From positions 3,658,001-3,722,000 of the forward strand of contig NC_013892.1 in the NCBI RefSeq assembly GCF_000027225.1: 64,000 bases of DNA, read 5' to 3'. Below the pieces are notes generated by a model. It was not told the DNA's origin, ran no database searches, and saw only the letters and a list, made by a program, of their open reading frames with translations. Each line of letters starts with the position of its first letter. Within the stretch, counting starts at the first letter, position 1. A program made the translations under genes and the position numbers. Origin of the DNA: Xenorhabdus bovienii SS-2004 (GTDB lineage: Bacteria > Pseudomonadota > Gammaproteobacteria > Enterobacterales > Enterobacteriaceae). Shown piece by piece: positions 62,547 through 64,000 of the stretch.

Positions 62547-63029
62547 ATGGAGATGATTCAAATGTCTCCCCGTCGTCCTTATTTATTGCGGGCGCATTAT
62601 GAATGGCTGCTGGATAATGAAATGACTCCGCATCTTGTCGTGGATGTCACCCTGTATGGGGTGAATGTCCCGATGGAATATGCGAACGATGGGCAAATCA
62701 TCCTGAATATTTCGCCGAGGGCTGTTGGCAATCTGGAATTGACTAACGATGAAGTTCGGTTCAACGCCCGTTTTGGTGGTGTAGCGCGTCAAGTCTCTGT
62801 TCCAATGGCGGCAGTGATTGCGGTTTATGGTCGTGAAAATGGCGCAGGAATGATGTTTGAGCCAGAATCTGCCTATCAGGCGGGCTCCACACCAGAAGAT
62901 TCTGATGTTCCTGTAGCGGATAATCTGGTGCTTATCAGTGACGCTAAGATTGCTCGTGATAATGACTCATCGGATGACGAACCTCCCCAACCTCCAAAGG
63001 GTCGTCCAACTTTGCGTGTTGTAAAATAA
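62547..63029 (+). CDS. sspB: ClpXP adaptor SspB
   Basis: 160 residues. A conserved folded domain (SPRRPYLLRAHYEWLLDNEM, DEVRFNARFGGVARQVSVP) that binds ssrA tags, an acidic linker (about 115–148), and the ClpX-tethering tail GRPTLRVVK. It delivers ssrA-tagged proteins to ClpXP. Confidence 0.98.
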   Translation: MEMIQMSPRRPYLLRAHYEWLLDNEMTPHLVVDVTLYGVNVPMEYANDGQIILNISPRAVGNLELTNDEVRFNARFGGVARQVSVPMAAVIAVYGRENGAGMMFEPESAYQAGSTPEDSDVPVADNLVLISDAKIARDNDSSDDEPPQPPKGRPTLRVVK

Positions 63030-63060
63030 ACAGGCAACCAGGTACAGTTACAATATAAAA

Positions 63061-63095
63061 AATAAAGGAGATTTTGGTCTCCTTTATTATTTTTA
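63061..63095 (+). terminator. sspAB terminator
   Basis: An 11-bp stem AATAAAGGAGA/TCTCCTTTATT followed by ATTTTTA. Confidence 0.9.
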
Positions 63096-63144
63096 GTCGT
63101 ACCCGCTTTTATAGAGGCACTCGCCTGAGAGTCAAAAATAGGTA

Positions 63145-63645
63145 CTATAAAGTTTGATCTAGTCTCCACAGGCAATTTTCTATATTTTCCTTATTTTTTC
63201 CGGAATTCGATTTTTTGGCTGCATTCAGGCTGTTAGACAGCTTTTCAATAAAACTTGTCCTTTCGCCCAAGCCTTTTAAAGTTGACGGTATATCGCAGAT
63301 CTGATCTGATGAGAATGAATTATATTTTTTCGACAGCGATAAGACTTCTACGGGGTTATTAATTAAGGCAAAAGATAAAGAGCGAAGGAGTTGTTTCGAA
63401 AATTCGGAATGCATATTGGGGGATAACGTAAATGCAACTCTCAGCCACTGACTTTCACCTGTTGTAATGTTATAGGCGACTTCATCCCTTTTTCCACTTT
63501 CTCCTAATTCCGCAACAACGGCATTTACACCTCTTTCCCGCACTTGTTGCAGGATTTCCGCTTGTGTCGATAAATGAGCAATTGAGGGTGAGCTCATTAT
63601 TAAAGATATGAAAGAGAATAAGAATATCTGTGTGAGTAAGCGCAT
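63145..63645 (-). CDS. Unrecognised exported protein
   Basis: 166 residues. A typical signal peptide (TQIFLFSFISLIMSSPSIA) precedes a soluble domain with ERGVNAVVAELGESGKRDEV, ESQWLRVAFTLSPN, and two cysteines (SDQICDIP; IENCLWRL) that could pair. I do not recognise the family. It lies alone between sspB and gltD, convergent with sspB. Confidence 0.75.
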   Translation of the reverse strand: MRLLTQIFLFSFISLIMSSPSIAHLSTQAEILQQVRERGVNAVVAELGESGKRDEVAYNITTGESQWLRVAFTLSPNMHSEFSKQLLRSLSFALINNPVEVLSLSKKYNSFSSDQICDIPSTLKGLGERTSFIEKLSNSLNAAKKSNSGKNKENIENCLWRLDQTL

Positions 63646-63960
63646 CTATTTATTCCAGTCATTGTCAATGAATAGTTATTACTTAATTAACTATTATTTA
63701 ATTTTTGTTTGGATATCGTTTAACTAATTACACTAAAAAAACCGTCTTCTCTTTGATAAGAGGAATAAGATTTTTTGCTGTATTAACACAGTAGATTAAA
63801 TCTGAATATTTACCTTTAGGGTATAAGAGTAGTCGCATAAAGCAAAAAAATACAACTAATGTGGGAGTAAAAAGTGATAAAAGTGAACTTGTCTCTGAAT
63901 TTTTGAAATTTTCTCCGGTCAAAAGACCGGAGAAGTAATTGAAGAAACAGTGAATAGGGA
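63646..63960. other. Intergenic region between the exported protein and gltD
   Basis: 315 bp, AT-rich, with no gene I would support. A hairpin TTCTCCGGTC/GACCGGAGAA at about 63910–63934 lies 27 bp after the gltD stop and is the likely end of the gltBD transcript. The promoter of the exported-protein gene should also be here. Confidence 0.6.
63910..63934 (-). terminator. Terminator hairpin after gltD
   Basis: A 10-bp stem TTCTCCGGTC/GACCGGAGAA with a 4–5 base loop, read on the minus strand after gltD. Confidence 0.65.
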
Positions 63961-64000
63961 TTAAACCTCGAGATAGTCGAGAATACCGGATGCCGCCTTT
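63961..64000 (-). CDS. gltD: Glutamate synthase small subunit, last codons
   Basis: Reading leftwards from the right edge, the minus strand gives KAASGILDYLEV and a TAA stop at 63963–63961. This matches the conserved end of GltD (…GRKAADGIMNWLEV in E. coli, from memory). gltBD lies near sspAB in E. coli too. Only 12 residues are visible. Confidence 0.7.
   Translation of the reverse strand, partial: KAASGILDYLEV

Noticed and set aside
63728..63922. A 64-codon minus-strand frame starting MTGENFKN
   Set aside because: Its first codon is a TTG inside the gltD terminator hairpin and no ribosome-binding site is visible. The sequence is low-complexity AT-rich DNA.

Overview
The window is the chromosome of a gamma-proteobacterium of the Enterobacterales. 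Gene content and order match the E. coli fis–accBC–mreB–tldD and npr–rpoN–mla–murA / degQS–rplM–sspAB neighbourhoods. The large invasin-like gene, the dense IS and phage debris, and a typical housekeeping core beside AT-rich cargo suggest Xenorhabdus or Photorhabdus (Morganellaceae). That genus-level call is inference from protein similarity by eye.

Region 1 (1–8.4 kb) is AT-rich accessory DNA. A minus-strand operon runs off the left edge: two divergent EPSP-synthase (AroA) paralogues, an asparagine-synthetase-like amidotransferase gene cut in two by an IS1-family element, and the start of an unrecognised gene. It reads as a small-molecule biosynthesis operon that is now broken. Beyond it lie an IS256-family remnant, an older frameshifted IS1-family element, and a 5'-truncated candidate effector gene split by a second copy of the same IS1 element. 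A lipoprotein gene that could encode its immunity partner follows. The two 782-bp IS1 copies each have their own perfect 8-bp target duplication.

Region 2 (8.5–9.8 kb) is a decayed prophage scar: fused capsid and portal fragments and a frameshifted Ner/Nlp-type regulator. It lies next to the fis terminator.

Region 3 (9.8–24 kb) is the conserved fis–dusB / prmA–panF–yhdT / accC–accB–aroQ / acuI block. It is interrupted between accC and yhdT by a 5.6-kb inverse autotransporter (intimin/invasin) gene with three nearly identical 732-bp repeats.

Region 4 (24–36.5 kb) has mreBCD (cell shape), maf, rng, yhdP, a nitrilase-family amidase, tldD and a secreted barnase-type RNase with its barstar. csrD, which normally lies between acuI and mreB, is absent; a short scar may remain. 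An IS630 element and AT-rich microsatellites separate barstar from darP.

Region 5 (38–55.7 kb) has darP/pmbA, rnk, a periplasmic broad-specificity racemase, the nitrogen-PTS/RpoN cluster (npr, rapZ, ptsN, hpf, rpoN), LPS transport and Kdo synthesis (lptBAC, kdsC, kdsD), yrbG, the Mla phospholipid transporter (mlaFEDCB), ibaG and murA. Most of these genes serve the cell envelope. TldD and PmbA, the two halves of one protease, are encoded only about 3 kb apart.

Region 6 (55.7–64 kb) has degS and degQ (periplasmic proteases), zapG and zapE (envelope/division), rplM-rpsI, sspA-sspB, an unrecognised exported protein, and the last codons of gltD at the right edge.
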